Origin: Marinobacter sediminum
Lineage (GTDB): Bacteria; Pseudomonadota; Gammaproteobacteria; Pseudomonadales; Oleiphilaceae
Reading direction: 5' to 3'
Length of the DNA stretch: 64,000 nt
Assembly: GCF_016820575.1 (NCBI RefSeq)
Contig: NZ_JAEMQH010000002.1
Coordinates: 803,305-867,304 of the forward strand
Position numbers and translations under genes: made by a program. Numbering within the stretch: position 1 is the first letter of the stretch; each line of letters begins with the position of its first letter. Shown here piece after piece: positions 18,446-27,387 of this stretch. The notes beneath the pieces were generated by a model, which searched no databases, was not told the DNA's origin, and worked only from the letters and a program-made list of their open reading frames with translations.

Positions 18446-19594
18446 ATGACATCTCCAAGCCCGGCTGTTGAAGTCCCGCCAGCTCCTGACAGGATTAACT
18501 GGATTACCGAGCCGTCGGCACTGGACGAATGGCTGGAGGGGATCGGGGATAGCCTGCTGGCGCTGGATACGGAGTTCGAGCGGGTAAACACTTTTTACCC
18601 GATCCCAGGGCTGGTGCAGCTCGGTTACGATGATAACTTCTGTCTGGTGGACCCCGATGTGGCCGAAGCGTCGGTACGGTTCAAAGAGCTTCTGGCGGAC
18701 CCGAAGACACCCAAGCTGCTGTACGCCATGAGTGAAGACCTTGAGCTTTTCAGGCACTGGCTGGGCATTTTTCCGAAGGGCGTTATCGATCTTCAGATTG
18801 GTGCAGCGCTGGCTGGGGCCGGTTTCTCCCTCGGCTATGCCCGGCTGGTGGAAAGCCTGTTTGGCGAAACACTCGACAAGTCGGTGACGCGCTCCGACTG
18901 GCTGGCAAGGCCCCTCAGCGAAGCCCAGCAGCGCTACGCCGTGGACGACATTCGCTTCCTCGAGCCTATGTACCAGTGGCTGCTCGCGGGGCTAGAGGAG
19001 CGGGGGTTGGTGTATGCCCTGAGCGAAGAATCCAGCCGGTTCGCCGATGAGCTCGCGTCTCAGGACAACCCCGAGAATCACTATCTCAAGTTGCGGGGCG
19101 GCTGGACTTTAACCACCCAGCAGCAAGGCGTACTTCGCGAATTGGCTCAATGGCGCGAACAGGAATGCCAGCGCCAGGACCGGCCCCGGAATCGGGTCTT
19201 TGCCGATGCCCTGTTGATTGCAGTGGCAGAGCACATGCCTCAATCTCGTGCAGCATTGTCGAACATACAGGGTGTGCCATCCGGGGCAGTTCGTCGCTAT
19301 GGCGATGTGTTGCTACAACTTGTTGAGGTGGGCCGTGCTGCGGATAATTCCAACCTTGAGCGCATTGCGCCGCCACTGACGCGAGATCAACAGGCCTTTT
19401 TCAAGCAGTTAAAACGTCAATTTAAAAGCGCGGCAGAAGCTGCTGATATTCCAATAGAAATTCTGGCACCAAGAAAGCGCCTCGAAAAAGTTGTCCAGGA
19501 ACGGAGTCTGGCCGGGCACGTGTTTTTTCAGGGATGGCGAGAACAGATCCTGGCACCGGTCCGGGCGGATATTGAGGAATTGCTGAGATCATGA
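18446..19594 (+). CDS. rnd: Ribonuclease D
   Basis: The 382-residue 3'-5' exoribonuclease has the DEDDy active site: D41 and E43 (ALDTEFERV), D98 (SEDLELF), and Y164 with D168 (YAVDDIRF). An HRDC domain covers about 215-290. It trims tRNA and other small RNA 3' ends. The ATG at 18446, with AGGT upstream, is used; the frame is open to 18392 but that part overlaps recR. ycgL overlaps its end by four bases (ATGA). Confidence 0.93.
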   Translation: MTSPSPAVEVPPAPDRINWITEPSALDEWLEGIGDSLLALDTEFERVNTFYPIPGLVQLGYDDNFCLVDPDVAEASVRFKELLADPKTPKLLYAMSEDLELFRHWLGIFPKGVIDLQIGAALAGAGFSLGYARLVESLFGETLDKSVTRSDWLARPLSEAQQRYAVDDIRFLEPMYQWLLAGLEERGLVYALSEESSRFADELASQDNPENHYLKLRGGWTLTTQQQGVLRELAQWREQECQRQDRPRNRVFADALLIAVAEHMPQSRAALSNIQGVPSGAVRRYGDVLLQLVEVGRAADNSNLERIAPPLTRDQQAFFKQLKRQFKSAAEAADIPIEILAPRKRLEKVVQERSLAGHVFFQGWREQILAPVRADIEELLRS

Positions 19595-19884
19595 AAGAAA
19601 GAGAATTTGTGTCTGTATTTCGCAGCAGCAAAAAGCGGGATACCTATCTTTTCGTACGCCGCGGTCAGGATTGGAATGGCCTGCCGGAAAGTCTGAGAAC
19701 GGTGTTTGGCCAACCGGTACACTCCATGGACCTGATTCTGACGCCGGACCGAAAGCTGGCCCGGACCTCGGGTGAACAGGTACTTGCAGCGCTTGAAGAG
19801 AAAGACTTCTTCCTGCAAATGCCGGAAGAGCACGACGGTTACGTCGTGGATTTCAAGAAGAAGATAGAGCCTCGCGATTCATGA
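19591..19884 (+). CDS. YcgL domain-containing protein
   Basis: The 97-residue protein matches the YcgL family (VFRSSKKRDTYLFV, then LPESLRTVFGQP and a C-terminal GYVVDFKKKI). The fold is known in the family but the biochemical role is not. Its start overlaps the rnd stop (ATGA) and its end overlaps ycgN by four bases, so the three are translationally coupled, an arrangement conserved in many gammaproteobacteria. Confidence 0.9.
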   Translation: MKEREFVSVFRSSKKRDTYLFVRRGQDWNGLPESLRTVFGQPVHSMDLILTPDRKLARTSGEQVLAALEEKDFFLQMPEEHDGYVVDFKKKIEPRDS

Positions 19885-20327
19885 TTGCGCAGATTCCCTT
19901 CTGGCAGCGAAAGCGTCTGGACGAGATGACCCTGGCAGAATGGGAATCCCTGTGTGACGGTTGCGGTAAATGTTGCCTCAACAAACTCCAGGATGAGGAC
20001 ACTGACGAGGTCTACCATACCGACCTGGTTTGCCGCTACATGGACCAGCAGAACTGTCACTGCACAGTCTACTCGGAGCGGCTGAAAAAAGTGCCGGGTT
20101 GCACCGTGCTGACACCGGACACGGTAAACGACTACCATTGGTTGCCCCAGACTTGCGCCTATCGCACTCTGGCTGAAGGCCGCCCGCTAGCGGACTGGCA
20201 CCCATTAAGGAGCGGCGATCCGACAACGGTGCATCAGGCAGGGGTTTCAATCCGTGACAAGGTCGTCTCGGAAGCCCAGGTGCCTGAAGATCAATGGGAA
20301 GAACACATCATTCATTGGATACTGTAA
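19881..20327 (+). CDS. YcgN family cysteine-cluster protein
   Basis: The 148-residue protein belongs to UPF0260 / YcgN. The defining cluster is C25, C28, C31 and C32 (CDGCGKCC), with further cysteines at 51, 59, 61 and 74 that may hold a metal or Fe-S centre. Its function is unknown. It is coupled to ycgL upstream, and its TAA overlaps the ATG of the next gene (TAATG). Confidence 0.9.
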   Translation: MIAQIPFWQRKRLDEMTLAEWESLCDGCGKCCLNKLQDEDTDEVYHTDLVCRYMDQQNCHCTVYSERLKKVPGCTVLTPDTVNDYHWLPQTCAYRTLAEGRPLADWHPLRSGDPTTVHQAGVSIRDKVVSEAQVPEDQWEEHIIHWIL

Positions 20328-20671
20328 TGATCGATACTGACGCACAAGTGGCCTACGGGATTTTCTGGTCCGCCTACGCAATTGCCTTCGTTGTGTTTTT
20401 TTACATGATGAAGCAGTTGTTCCGATACCTGCCTCTGTACGGCGTTAGGACGCTGTTGTCCGCAGCGCTGGTGGCGTTACTGCTTACCCCGGTGGAGTCG
20501 CCAGAGCTTGCAGACTGGTGGATCCCGGCGTGGCTGTACGGCGGCTATGAATTGGTGCTTGGTGAAACGGAGGCCGCTGGCCGGGCTCTGTTCAATCTCG
20601 GCATTGCCGGCCTGGTGATGCTACTGGTATGGATACTGGATCTCGTTCGCTATCGTCTGGTTCGACGCTAG
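20327..20671 (+). CDS. Small multi-pass membrane protein
   Basis: The 114-residue protein has three hydrophobic segments (about 9-31, 41-57 and 86-106) and a basic C-terminal tail (RYRLVRR). No catalytic motif is seen and the family is not recognised. The start overlaps the stop of ycgN. It precedes the VWA gene by about 40 bases, so it may belong with the VWA/MoxR module rather than with rnd-ycgL-ycgN. Confidence 0.75.
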   Translation: MIDTDAQVAYGIFWSAYAIAFVVFFYMMKQLFRYLPLYGVRTLLSAALVALLLTPVESPELADWWIPAWLYGGYELVLGETEAAGRALFNLGIAGLVMLLVWILDLVRYRLVRR

Positions 20672-20714
20672 CGGAGGGGCCAACAAAAAAACGGATAATG
20701 CCTTGAACGCGACT

Positions 20715-22778
20715 ATGTCCAGATTGCAAACGTTGATGTTCGTTTTTGCCATGGTGCTCCCTGCTGTGGTGCAGGCGCAGCAAGCCCCGGAGTTGGTCCT
20801 TGCTGACAAATCCGATGTCCGCATCATCGTGGACATCTCTGGTTCGATGAAAGGCAACGACCCTGACAACTTGCGTCAGCCTGCGGTAAGGCTGCTGGCT
20901 GAGATGCTGCCGGAAGGTTCAATGGCCGGGCTCTGGACCTTCGGCCAATACGTCAACATGCTGGTGCCTCATCGTGAGGTGACTGAAGAATGGCGGTCCG
21001 TGGCCAGGGACAAGTCAACCCAGATCAATTCGGTTGCCCTCAGAACCAACCTTGGCAAAGCCATCGAAGTGGCGGGCGACGGCTATTACACGGGCGGCGT
21101 GCTCGAAAACACCCACTTCATTTTGCTGACCGATGGCAAAGTCGACGTGTCGAACGATAGTGGCAAGAATCAGCAGGAAGAACGCCGGATTCTTGAGACT
21201 CTTGTCCCCGAACTGGCCCAACAGGGCGCCACTTTCCACCCCATCGCACTTTCCGCCGAAGCGGACGCCGAGTTCTTGAGACAACTGGCCCTTCAATCTG
21301 GTGGCCGTTTCCAAATTGCGGATACTGCCGAGGCCCTCAGTCGGGCATTTCTGGAAGCATTGAACGCAGCAGTCCCGCAGGAACAGATTCCAATCGAAGG
21401 GGATGGCTTTACCGTCGATGAAGGCGTCTCCGAGTTCACCGCTCTGGTTTTCTGGGGCGAGCAGGAAACTCGGGATACCCGAAAGCTGACACTTGAGAAG
21501 CCCGATGGCAGCTCGGTGGCGCTTACGAGCCTTCCGGAAAACGTGCGTTGGACTCGGGAAGCGGGTTATGACCTGATGACCATCACCAAGCCAATGTCAG
21601 GCCGGTGGCGTATTGCAGGTGAACTGGGTGAGGGCAGTCGCGTGACAGTGGTCAGTGATCTGCGAATGGCGGTGAGCCCGGTACCAGCGGGATTTTCCGA
21701 AGAAACGCCCATTGATCTGAATATCGCATTCTATGAGGAAGGCGAAAAGATTACAGACCCGGAGTTTTTGCAGGTTCTTGATATTAAAGTCCGTGTGATT
21801 TCCGAGGATGGCCGTAGTGGGACCAAGGACTTATCGGCTGAGCCTCCGGTAGATGGAATGTTCACTGACACCATTGGTCGGCTACCCCAGGATGGGATTT
21901 ACCAGATCGAGGTAGTTGCCGATGGGCAGACCTTCGGTCGGAAATTCAGCACGACCACTGTGTTCAGGGCCGTCTCGCCGGCGCCGGATCAGCCTCCGGG
22001 TGATCTGGAACAAGCCGACGTTGCGGTAACCGACGAAGCTGAAGCTGGGTCTCCGCCGGAACCCATGCCCGAGGAGTCAACGCCCGAGCCGAATTTGGTG
22101 GCAGAGCCTGCAAGCGGTAATGAAATTGTCAGTCCGATTGACGTCAGTGAAGTTGAAACACCAGAGCTTGCGGAAGCTCCGGAGACGGAAGCCGAGCCCA
22201 TAGAAACCGGGGACGCTACTAACAGCACTCAAAGCGCGTCACCGATGCCCGTGTGGGTGTTCGGCGCTGGTGCTGGCGGCTTGGGCCTGCTGGCCCTGGT
22301 CTGGCTGGCCTTGAGGAAAAAGCAGGCCAAAGCCTCCGAAAATACTGACGCTGCCGAGGCGGACGAACCCGTGCCGTTGGAACCTGAAGAGCTCGAGGCG
22401 CCGGAAGAGAAACCGGAAGCAGCCGTGGCCAGCGAGGTTGAAGACGAAGAGGCCTCTGATGACATTCCTGAGGTAACGGAAGAACTGGACACTGCGAACG
22501 ATCCCGCAACCCCAGAGACAGATGTCGATGAGGTGCCTGACGAGGAGATCCCGATCGCAGAGAGTGTGGTGCCGCAGGAAGTCGGCGACGAAGAAGAAAG
22601 TGGAGAACCGGTCGAGGAACCGATCCTGCAGGACGCCGAAAGCGATGAGGACGAATTTGGGCTGGATGACTTTGATCTGTCCGAGTTCGACGATCTTCCA
22701 GGCCACAGTGATCTTGATTCTGATGAATCGGATGAGCAGCCCAAGCCTGACTCCGATGACCAGGGCCAGAAAAAGTAA
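20715..22778 (+). CDS. VWA-domain membrane protein with acidic cytoplasmic tail
   Basis: The protein (about 687 residues) has a signal peptide ending near VVQAQQ and a von Willebrand A domain with a complete MIDAS start at D40, S42 and S44 (VDISGSMKG). A beta-rich extracytoplasmic region follows. A single transmembrane helix (MPVWVFGAGAGG onward, near 510-535) leads to a tail of about 150 residues extremely rich in Glu and Asp. Topology predicts the VWA domain in the periplasm and the acidic tail in the cytoplasm. An in-frame TTG at 20703 with a GGA upstream is an alternative start. The downstream moxR suggests a MoxR-VWA pair, as used for assembly or metal insertion in other systems. Confidence 0.85.
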   Translation: MSRLQTLMFVFAMVLPAVVQAQQAPELVLADKSDVRIIVDISGSMKGNDPDNLRQPAVRLLAEMLPEGSMAGLWTFGQYVNMLVPHREVTEEWRSVARDKSTQINSVALRTNLGKAIEVAGDGYYTGGVLENTHFILLTDGKVDVSNDSGKNQQEERRILETLVPELAQQGATFHPIALSAEADAEFLRQLALQSGGRFQIADTAEALSRAFLEALNAAVPQEQIPIEGDGFTVDEGVSEFTALVFWGEQETRDTRKLTLEKPDGSSVALTSLPENVRWTREAGYDLMTITKPMSGRWRIAGELGEGSRVTVVSDLRMAVSPVPAGFSEETPIDLNIAFYEEGEKITDPEFLQVLDIKVRVISEDGRSGTKDLSAEPPVDGMFTDTIGRLPQDGIYQIEVVADGQTFGRKFSTTTVFRAVSPAPDQPPGDLEQADVAVTDEAEAGSPPEPMPEESTPEPNLVAEPASGNEIVSPIDVSEVETPELAEAPETEAEPIETGDATNSTQSASPMPVWVFGAGAGGLGLLALVWLALRKKQAKASENTDAAEADEPVPLEPEELEAPEEKPEAAVASEVEDEEASDDIPEVTEELDTANDPATPETDVDEVPDEEIPIAESVVPQEVGDEEESGEPVEEPILQDAESDEDEFGLDDFDLSEFDDLPGHSDLDSDESDEQPKPDSDDQGQKK

Positions 22779-22796
22779 CCAACAGGAACTAACGCG

Positions 22797-23639
22797 ATGA
22801 AGTTTACCGGTACTGACAAGTACGTAGCCACCGATGACCTGCAAATGGCTGTGAATGCGGCGATTTCGCTCCAGCGTCCGCTGCTGATCAAAGGCGAGCC
22901 CGGCACCGGCAAGACCTTGCTGGCGGAGGAAATGGCAGCCGCACTCGGCATGAAGTTGATTCCCTGGCACATCAAGTCGACCACCAAGGCCCAGCAGGGG
23001 CTTTATGAGTACGACGCGGTGTCCCGCCTGCGCGATTCCCAGCTGGGTGACGAAAAGGTCAAGGACATCAGCAACTACATTGTCAAAGGCAAGCTGTGGG
23101 AAGCGTTCGATGCGGATGAGCAGGTCGTGCTGCTGATTGACGAAATCGACAAGGCCGACATTGAATTCCCGAACGACCTCCTGCTGGAACTGGACCGGAT
23201 GGAATTCTATGTCTACGAAACCCAGCAGTTCGTGAAGGCCAAGCAACGCCCGATCGTGGTGATCACCAGCAACAACGAAAAGGAACTGCCCGACGCGTTC
23301 CTGCGCCGGTGTTTTTTCCACTACATCAGCTTCCCGGATCACGAAACCATGCAGGACATCGTGGATGTTCACTTCCCGGGCTTGCAGCAGCAAATTGTCC
23401 GTGATGCCATAGAAGTGTTCTTCGACGTGCGCAAGGTTCCTGGATTGAAGAAAAAGCCGTCGACGTCGGAACTGATCGACTGGCTGAAACTGCTGATGGC
23501 GGACGAATTGTCTGCCAAAATGCTTCAAGAGAAAGACACCAGTTCAGCATTGCCGCCGTTGTACGGTGCTCTGGTCAAGAACGAGCAGGATGTTCACCTG
23601 CTGCAGAAGCTGGCCTTCATGGCCCGTCGTCGCAGCTGA
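22797..23639 (+). CDS. MoxR family AAA+ ATPase
   Basis: The 280-residue ATPase has Walker A GEPGTGKT at 33-40 and Walker B VLLIDEIDKAD near 111-121. A sensor-1 asparagine (VVITSNNEKELPDAFLRR) with arginine finger follows. MoxR proteins remodel or load cofactors into partner proteins, normally together with VWA proteins. It lies 18 bases after the membrane VWA gene and 22 bases before a CoxE-like VWA gene, so it is the ATPase of a three-gene module. Confidence 0.92.
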   Translation: MKFTGTDKYVATDDLQMAVNAAISLQRPLLIKGEPGTGKTLLAEEMAAALGMKLIPWHIKSTTKAQQGLYEYDAVSRLRDSQLGDEKVKDISNYIVKGKLWEAFDADEQVVLLIDEIDKADIEFPNDLLLELDRMEFYVYETQQFVKAKQRPIVVITSNNEKELPDAFLRRCFFHYISFPDHETMQDIVDVHFPGLQQQIVRDAIEVFFDVRKVPGLKKKPSTSELIDWLKLLMADELSAKMLQEKDTSSALPPLYGALVKNEQDVHLLQKLAFMARRRS

Positions 23640-23661
23640 TACTCAGCAAGAGTCTCGTTTT

Positions 23662-24840
23662 ATGTTGATTGATTTTTTTCTCGAAGTTCGGCGTGCAAAG
23701 GTGCCCGCCAGCCTGCGTGAGTTTCTGGACCTCCTGGAGGCGCTGCAGAATCGGCTGGCGTTTGCCGACATGGAAGAGTTCTATTACCTGGCACGCCTGT
23801 GTCTGGTGAAGGACGAGCGCCACTTCGATAAGTTTGACCGCGCGTTCAAGGCTTACTTTGAGGGTATCGAGAACCTTGAAGACCTCATGGAAATGCTGAT
23901 TCCGGACGATTGGTTGCGTGCCGAATTCGAGAAGCACCTGTCCGAGGAGGACAAGGCAAAGATAGACACTCTGGGGGGGCTTGAAGAGCTGATCGAGACC
24001 TTCAAGAAGCGGATGGAAGAGCAGAACGAACGCCATGCCGGTGGCAACAAGTGGATTGGAACCGGAGGAACCTCCCCGTTCGGTGCCGATGGTTACAACC
24101 CGGAAGGGTTCCGTATCGGCCAGAAAAATGGTCGCCACGGCAGAGCCGTCAAAGTGTGGGAAAAGCGCGCTTTCAAGGACCTTGATGACAGCATCACCCT
24201 CGGGATTCGCAACATCAAGGTAGCGCTGCGTCGCCTGCGCAAGTTTGCCCGCCAGGGTGCTGCGGACCAGCTTGATATGGACGATACCATTCGTTCAACA
24301 GCTCGAAACGCCGGTTATCTTGATCTGAAGATGGTCCCGGAGCGGCATAATTCTGTGAAGGTTCTGATCTTCTTTGATGTGGGCGGCTCTATGGACCCGC
24401 ACGTGCGGGTTTGTGAAGAGCTGTTCTCGGCGGCCCGGCTCGAGTTCAAGCACATGGAGTATTTCTACTTCCATAACTTCGTCTACGAGAGCGTCTGGAC
24501 CAACAACATTCGGCGAATGAACGAGACGACGAGTACCTGGGATATCCTTCACAAGTATTCGCCGGACTACAAAGTGATCTTCGTCGGCGATGCAACCATG
24601 GCGCCCTATGAAATCTCCCATCCCGGTGGTTCCATAGAGCACTGGAACGAGGAGGCGGGCGCCACCTGGTTTCAGCGCATATCGGAACATTTCCGCAAGG
24701 TAGTCTGGCTGAATCCGCTACCGGAAAGTTACTGGGGCAATGGCGGTTCTCTGGGTATGGCCAAGCAACTGGTGAATGATCACATGTATCCGCTCACCAT
24801 CGACGGTCTCGAATCGGCCATGAAGCATCTGAGTAAGTAA
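23662..24840 (+). CDS. CoxE-like VWA domain protein
   Basis: The 392-residue cytoplasmic protein begins with a helical region (MLIDFFLEVRRAKVPASLRE), passes through a Gly-rich stretch near 125-160, and ends in a CoxE/VWA domain. The first MIDAS box reads FFDVGGSMD (D239, G241, S243), so the usual DxSxS is DxGxS. The segment YFYFHNFVYESVW resembles CoxE partners of MoxR. The ATG at 23662 is used; a longer frame overlaps moxR. The gene ends seven bases before a strong terminator. Confidence 0.88.
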   Translation: MLIDFFLEVRRAKVPASLREFLDLLEALQNRLAFADMEEFYYLARLCLVKDERHFDKFDRAFKAYFEGIENLEDLMEMLIPDDWLRAEFEKHLSEEDKAKIDTLGGLEELIETFKKRMEEQNERHAGGNKWIGTGGTSPFGADGYNPEGFRIGQKNGRHGRAVKVWEKRAFKDLDDSITLGIRNIKVALRRLRKFARQGAADQLDMDDTIRSTARNAGYLDLKMVPERHNSVKVLIFFDVGGSMDPHVRVCEELFSAARLEFKHMEYFYFHNFVYESVWTNNIRRMNETTSTWDILHKYSPDYKVIFVGDATMAPYEISHPGGSIEHWNEEAGATWFQRISEHFRKVVWLNPLPESYWGNGGSLGMAKQLVNDHMYPLTIDGLESAMKHLSK

Positions 24841-24846
24841 AAAAAA

Positions 24847-24922
24847 GCCGATGCGGTTGAGAGCATCGGCAAAGCTCGGCATATCAAGCGGGGGTGCCCT
24901 GAAAGGCGTCCCCGCTTTTTTT
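24847..24922 (+). terminator. Double hairpin terminator after the MoxR/VWA module
   Basis: The first hairpin pairs GCCGATGC (24847-24854) with GCATCGGC (24863-24870). The second pairs AGCGGGG (from 24887) with CCCCGCT (24910-24916), followed by a run of seven T. It separates the VWA/MoxR unit from the TPR/ExbBD operon. Confidence 0.85.
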
Positions 24923-25179
24923 CTATACGCAAATTAGGGGCCACCCAGGAAAAACGGCTATTAAACAGCCAGCTAACATGGCCAACTGACTTACCGTCCT
25001 CTAGCACCTCGATCGTCACTCCTGTCACTGTTAAAAATTCCGACACCGTAAGTTTCATTTTTGGACTTTTCCAATTGGTGATCTGGATACCGTTCTTGCG
25101 AGTTACCGAGTGTTACGCTTCCTGTCAGCTTGTAACAGGAAAAGGCCCTCACCAGGACGGCAGGAGGAAAAACGGCATT
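24923..25179. other. Leader region of the TPR/ExbBD operon
   Basis: This stretch holds no convincing gene. A minus-strand frame from 25058 looks protein-like for about 45 residues but then runs through both terminator hairpins. The useful content is a regulatory cluster at 25102-25141 and a Shine-Dalgarno AGGAGG at 25162-25167. Confidence 0.5.
25102..25141 (+). promoter_or_regulatory. Candidate operator: GTTAC repeats and inverted repeat
   Basis: GTTAC occurs at 25102-25106 and again at 25112-25116, 10 bases apart (one helical turn). TGTTAC (25111-25116) is also matched by GTAACA (25132-25137). Within this, TTCCTGT (25119-25125) pairs with ACAGGAA (25135-25141). Direct repeats at one-turn spacing fit an OmpR/PhoB-type activator; the inverted repeat could instead be an RNA hairpin. 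It lies 39 bases before the first start codon of the operon. Confidence 0.4.
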
Positions 25180-25728
25180 ATGTTGGGCACAAAACCAATA
25201 AGACGGCGCCGGATACACCCAACACTTGGGATGCTTCTCGGGTTCTCTTTTTCTCTACCTCTGCTGCCGTCGGCAGCCCTTGGGTCAGACATCGACCATG
25301 CCATTGACCAGCTCAGAGCAGAGGTTTCTGAACATTCGGCACGAGTGTTTGCTTTGGAACAGCGGCTGCTGCACCCGGCTGATAGTCGCCTGTCAGTTTT
25401 TCTGACGCTGGGTAGTCCGGATGCCTTGGGGCTTGATTCGATTGAGCTGTTCGTCAATGGCAAACCGGTGGTGTCTCATCTATACACCGCGCGGGAGCAG
25501 GAGGCTTTGAAGGAAGGCGGGGTTCAGCAGCTGTTTGTTGGCAATCTGCCGAACGGTAGCCATGCGCTGAAAGCGGTAGTCACGGCTCGATCGGGCAATG
25601 ACCGTTTCGTGCGTCGGGAATCGAGCTACCGTTTTCAGAAGCGTCCGGGGAGTGTGCAGCTTCAGATGACTCTGGAAGCCAAAGCGCCGGATTTTGAACC
25701 TCGTGTGTCGTTTCTTGAGTGGAAGTAA
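25180..25728 (+). CDS. Exported protein of unknown function
   Basis: The 182-residue protein begins with a basic stretch (KPIRRRR) and a hydrophobic signal ending near SAALGS, so export is expected. A short coiled coil (HAIDQLRAEVSEHSARVFAL) is followed by a beta-rich domain that mentions VNGKPV and LPNGSHALKAVV, resembling a PEGA-like or Ig-like fold. I do not recognise the family. The start at 25180 has AGGAGG 12 bases upstream, a longer spacing than usual. It heads the TPR/ExbBD operon and lies six bases before the next gene. Confidence 0.75.
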   Translation: MLGTKPIRRRRIHPTLGMLLGFSFSLPLLPSAALGSDIDHAIDQLRAEVSEHSARVFALEQRLLHPADSRLSVFLTLGSPDALGLDSIELFVNGKPVVSHLYTAREQEALKEGGVQQLFVGNLPNGSHALKAVVTARSGNDRFVRRESSYRFQKRPGSVQLQMTLEAKAPDFEPRVSFLEWK

Positions 25729-25734
25729 GCACCC

Positions 25735-27387
25735 ATGATGTTCCGTACGTTCTCGTCCCTGAATTTCGTTTTCTCTATGGTGTTGCTGAGTGCTGTTCCG
25801 TCTTTGGCGGTTCCGGCAACTGGCCAGGCATCGGAAAAGCTCAACGAGGGATTGGTCCGTTTTGGCGTGACGACGGGTGAGCTTGCACCGGTATCAGAGC
25901 TTTCAGAGCAGCTCAAGGGAGAGTCCGCAGAGTTTCTCCGAGCACAGGTGCTCATGAGTACGGGAAAAACGGCCGAGGGTATTGAGGCCCTGAAACAGGT
26001 GGTTGAGGGCCAGTATCACCGCGCTGAAGCCGCGCTCTTGCTGGGTCGTTATCAGGCGGCTCAAGGTGAGATTACAGAAGCCAGGCAATGGCTTGAACTT
26101 GCGGTGCGTGTTGGCTTTGGAGAAACACGGCAGGAGGCTGGCTACTGGCTGGCCGAGCTGGAGCTGGAATCAGACAGGTCCGAGAAAGCCGGGCAGGTAC
26201 TGGCAAAGATGGAGGCAGGATTCTGGGCCGCCAACGGGTATTTGAATCTGTCCAGCGAATACGCTCGCTCCGATCTGAATCCCACCCGAGCGCTAGTGGC
26301 TTTGCGAGTCGCGATGGCCATGGCGGAAAGGGATTTGAATGCGGATCGAAAGGACCATTTGTTGAATCGCCTTCGGGTTCGGGCTGGTTACCTGGCCTTG
26401 CAGAATGGCGAACCCGACAAGGCAATCGGGTTTTTGGAAAAAGTCTCCCTAGAGTCCGACAGTACGCCCCACGCCCTGTACCTGCATGGGCTGGCACTTG
26501 CTAAAAAGGGCAATCATCGCGCCTCAATGCAAAGCTGGCATCGAGCCAAAAAATTCCCGCTGGCGTTTTCCGGTGTGGCGGATGCCTGGATTGCCATGGG
26601 GCGCGGATTCGATCTGTCCGGCTACTTGGGGCAGGCCGGCGAGGCCTATGTTGCGGCCAATGCCGCCTTTGAGAGCGAACGCGTTACCCTGCGCAAGCTG
26701 GCTACCGGAATACGCGAGCAGGGCGCCTACAAGTCCTTGGTTGAAGATTCACGGGCATCCGATCTCGAGTGGTTCCTGGCAGACAGCCGAACGCTGACTC
26801 AGCCAAGAATGGCCTATCTACTGGATTTTATGGCGCAGCCTGAGGCCCAAAGGGCTGTGCGCCGAGTGGCCGCGCTGAGGGAGCTAGGCCAGGGCCTGGA
26901 AAAGCAGCAAAGGGATCTCGGCATATTTGCTCAGTCATTGGCCGATCAGTTGGTATTGCTTGATGCCCAGGGTGATGGCGAGGCCACTGAGCGTCGCGAG
27001 CGCCAAATGACATTGGCTCGGCGGCTGGAGGAGCTAACCACGGAGCCGCTGGATGCTGCTCAGGCAGAGGTCCTTCGCAATGTCTCGGAAACCCTCTCAG
27101 CCTCCGCCGACAACCTGCAAAAACTTAAGGGCCGAGTTAGCGCTCGACCGTTCACAATCCGAAAGCAGCTGGATCAAACTCGAACACTGAGGAATCAGAC
27201 TGAGCGGCTGTCGGCTCAGAGCTTTTTCCTGGCGCAGCAGGCCGAGAAACACCTGGATCAATTGGCGCTGGAATACGTCAGTGAGCAGGACAATGAAATG
27301 GCTAATGCTATCGATAAAACCGCACAACAGATCGCCCACCTCTATGAATACCTGGCGCTGGAAAACCTTGCGGAGGCGATTCAATGA
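25735..27387 (+). CDS. Exported TPR-repeat protein
   Basis: The 550-residue protein has a signal peptide (FVFSMVLLSAVPSLAVPA) and TPR-like helical pairs over about residues 60-330. These contain pieces such as AALLLGRYQAAQGEITEARQ and ALYLHGLALAKKGNHRAS. A C-terminal helical, Gln/Glu/Arg-rich region (about 400-550) probably forms a coiled coil. It should act in the periplasm as a scaffold. Its stop overlaps the next start (ATGA). No catalytic motif is seen. Confidence 0.82.
   Translation: MMFRTFSSLNFVFSMVLLSAVPSLAVPATGQASEKLNEGLVRFGVTTGELAPVSELSEQLKGESAEFLRAQVLMSTGKTAEGIEALKQVVEGQYHRAEAALLLGRYQAAQGEITEARQWLELAVRVGFGETRQEAGYWLAELELESDRSEKAGQVLAKMEAGFWAANGYLNLSSEYARSDLNPTRALVALRVAMAMAERDLNADRKDHLLNRLRVRAGYLALQNGEPDKAIGFLEKVSLESDSTPHALYLHGLALAKKGNHRASMQSWHRAKKFPLAFSGVADAWIAMGRGFDLSGYLGQAGEAYVAANAAFESERVTLRKLATGIREQGAYKSLVEDSRASDLEWFLADSRTLTQPRMAYLLDFMAQPEAQRAVRRVAALRELGQGLEKQQRDLGIFAQSLADQLVLLDAQGDGEATERRERQMTLARRLEELTTEPLDAAQAEVLRNVSETLSASADNLQKLKGRVSARPFTIRKQLDQTRTLRNQTERLSAQSFFLAQQAEKHLDQLALEYVSEQDNEMANAIDKTAQQIAHLYEYLALENLAEAIQ

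Noticed and set aside
22239..23528. Long minus-strand frame (429 codons) opposite the VWA and moxR genes
   Set aside because: It spans two well-supported genes and has no family features.
24780..25058. Minus-strand frame of 92 codons starting MKLTVSEFLTVTG
   Set aside because: It reads through both terminator hairpins and into the end of the CoxE-like gene; only the first 45 residues look protein-like.
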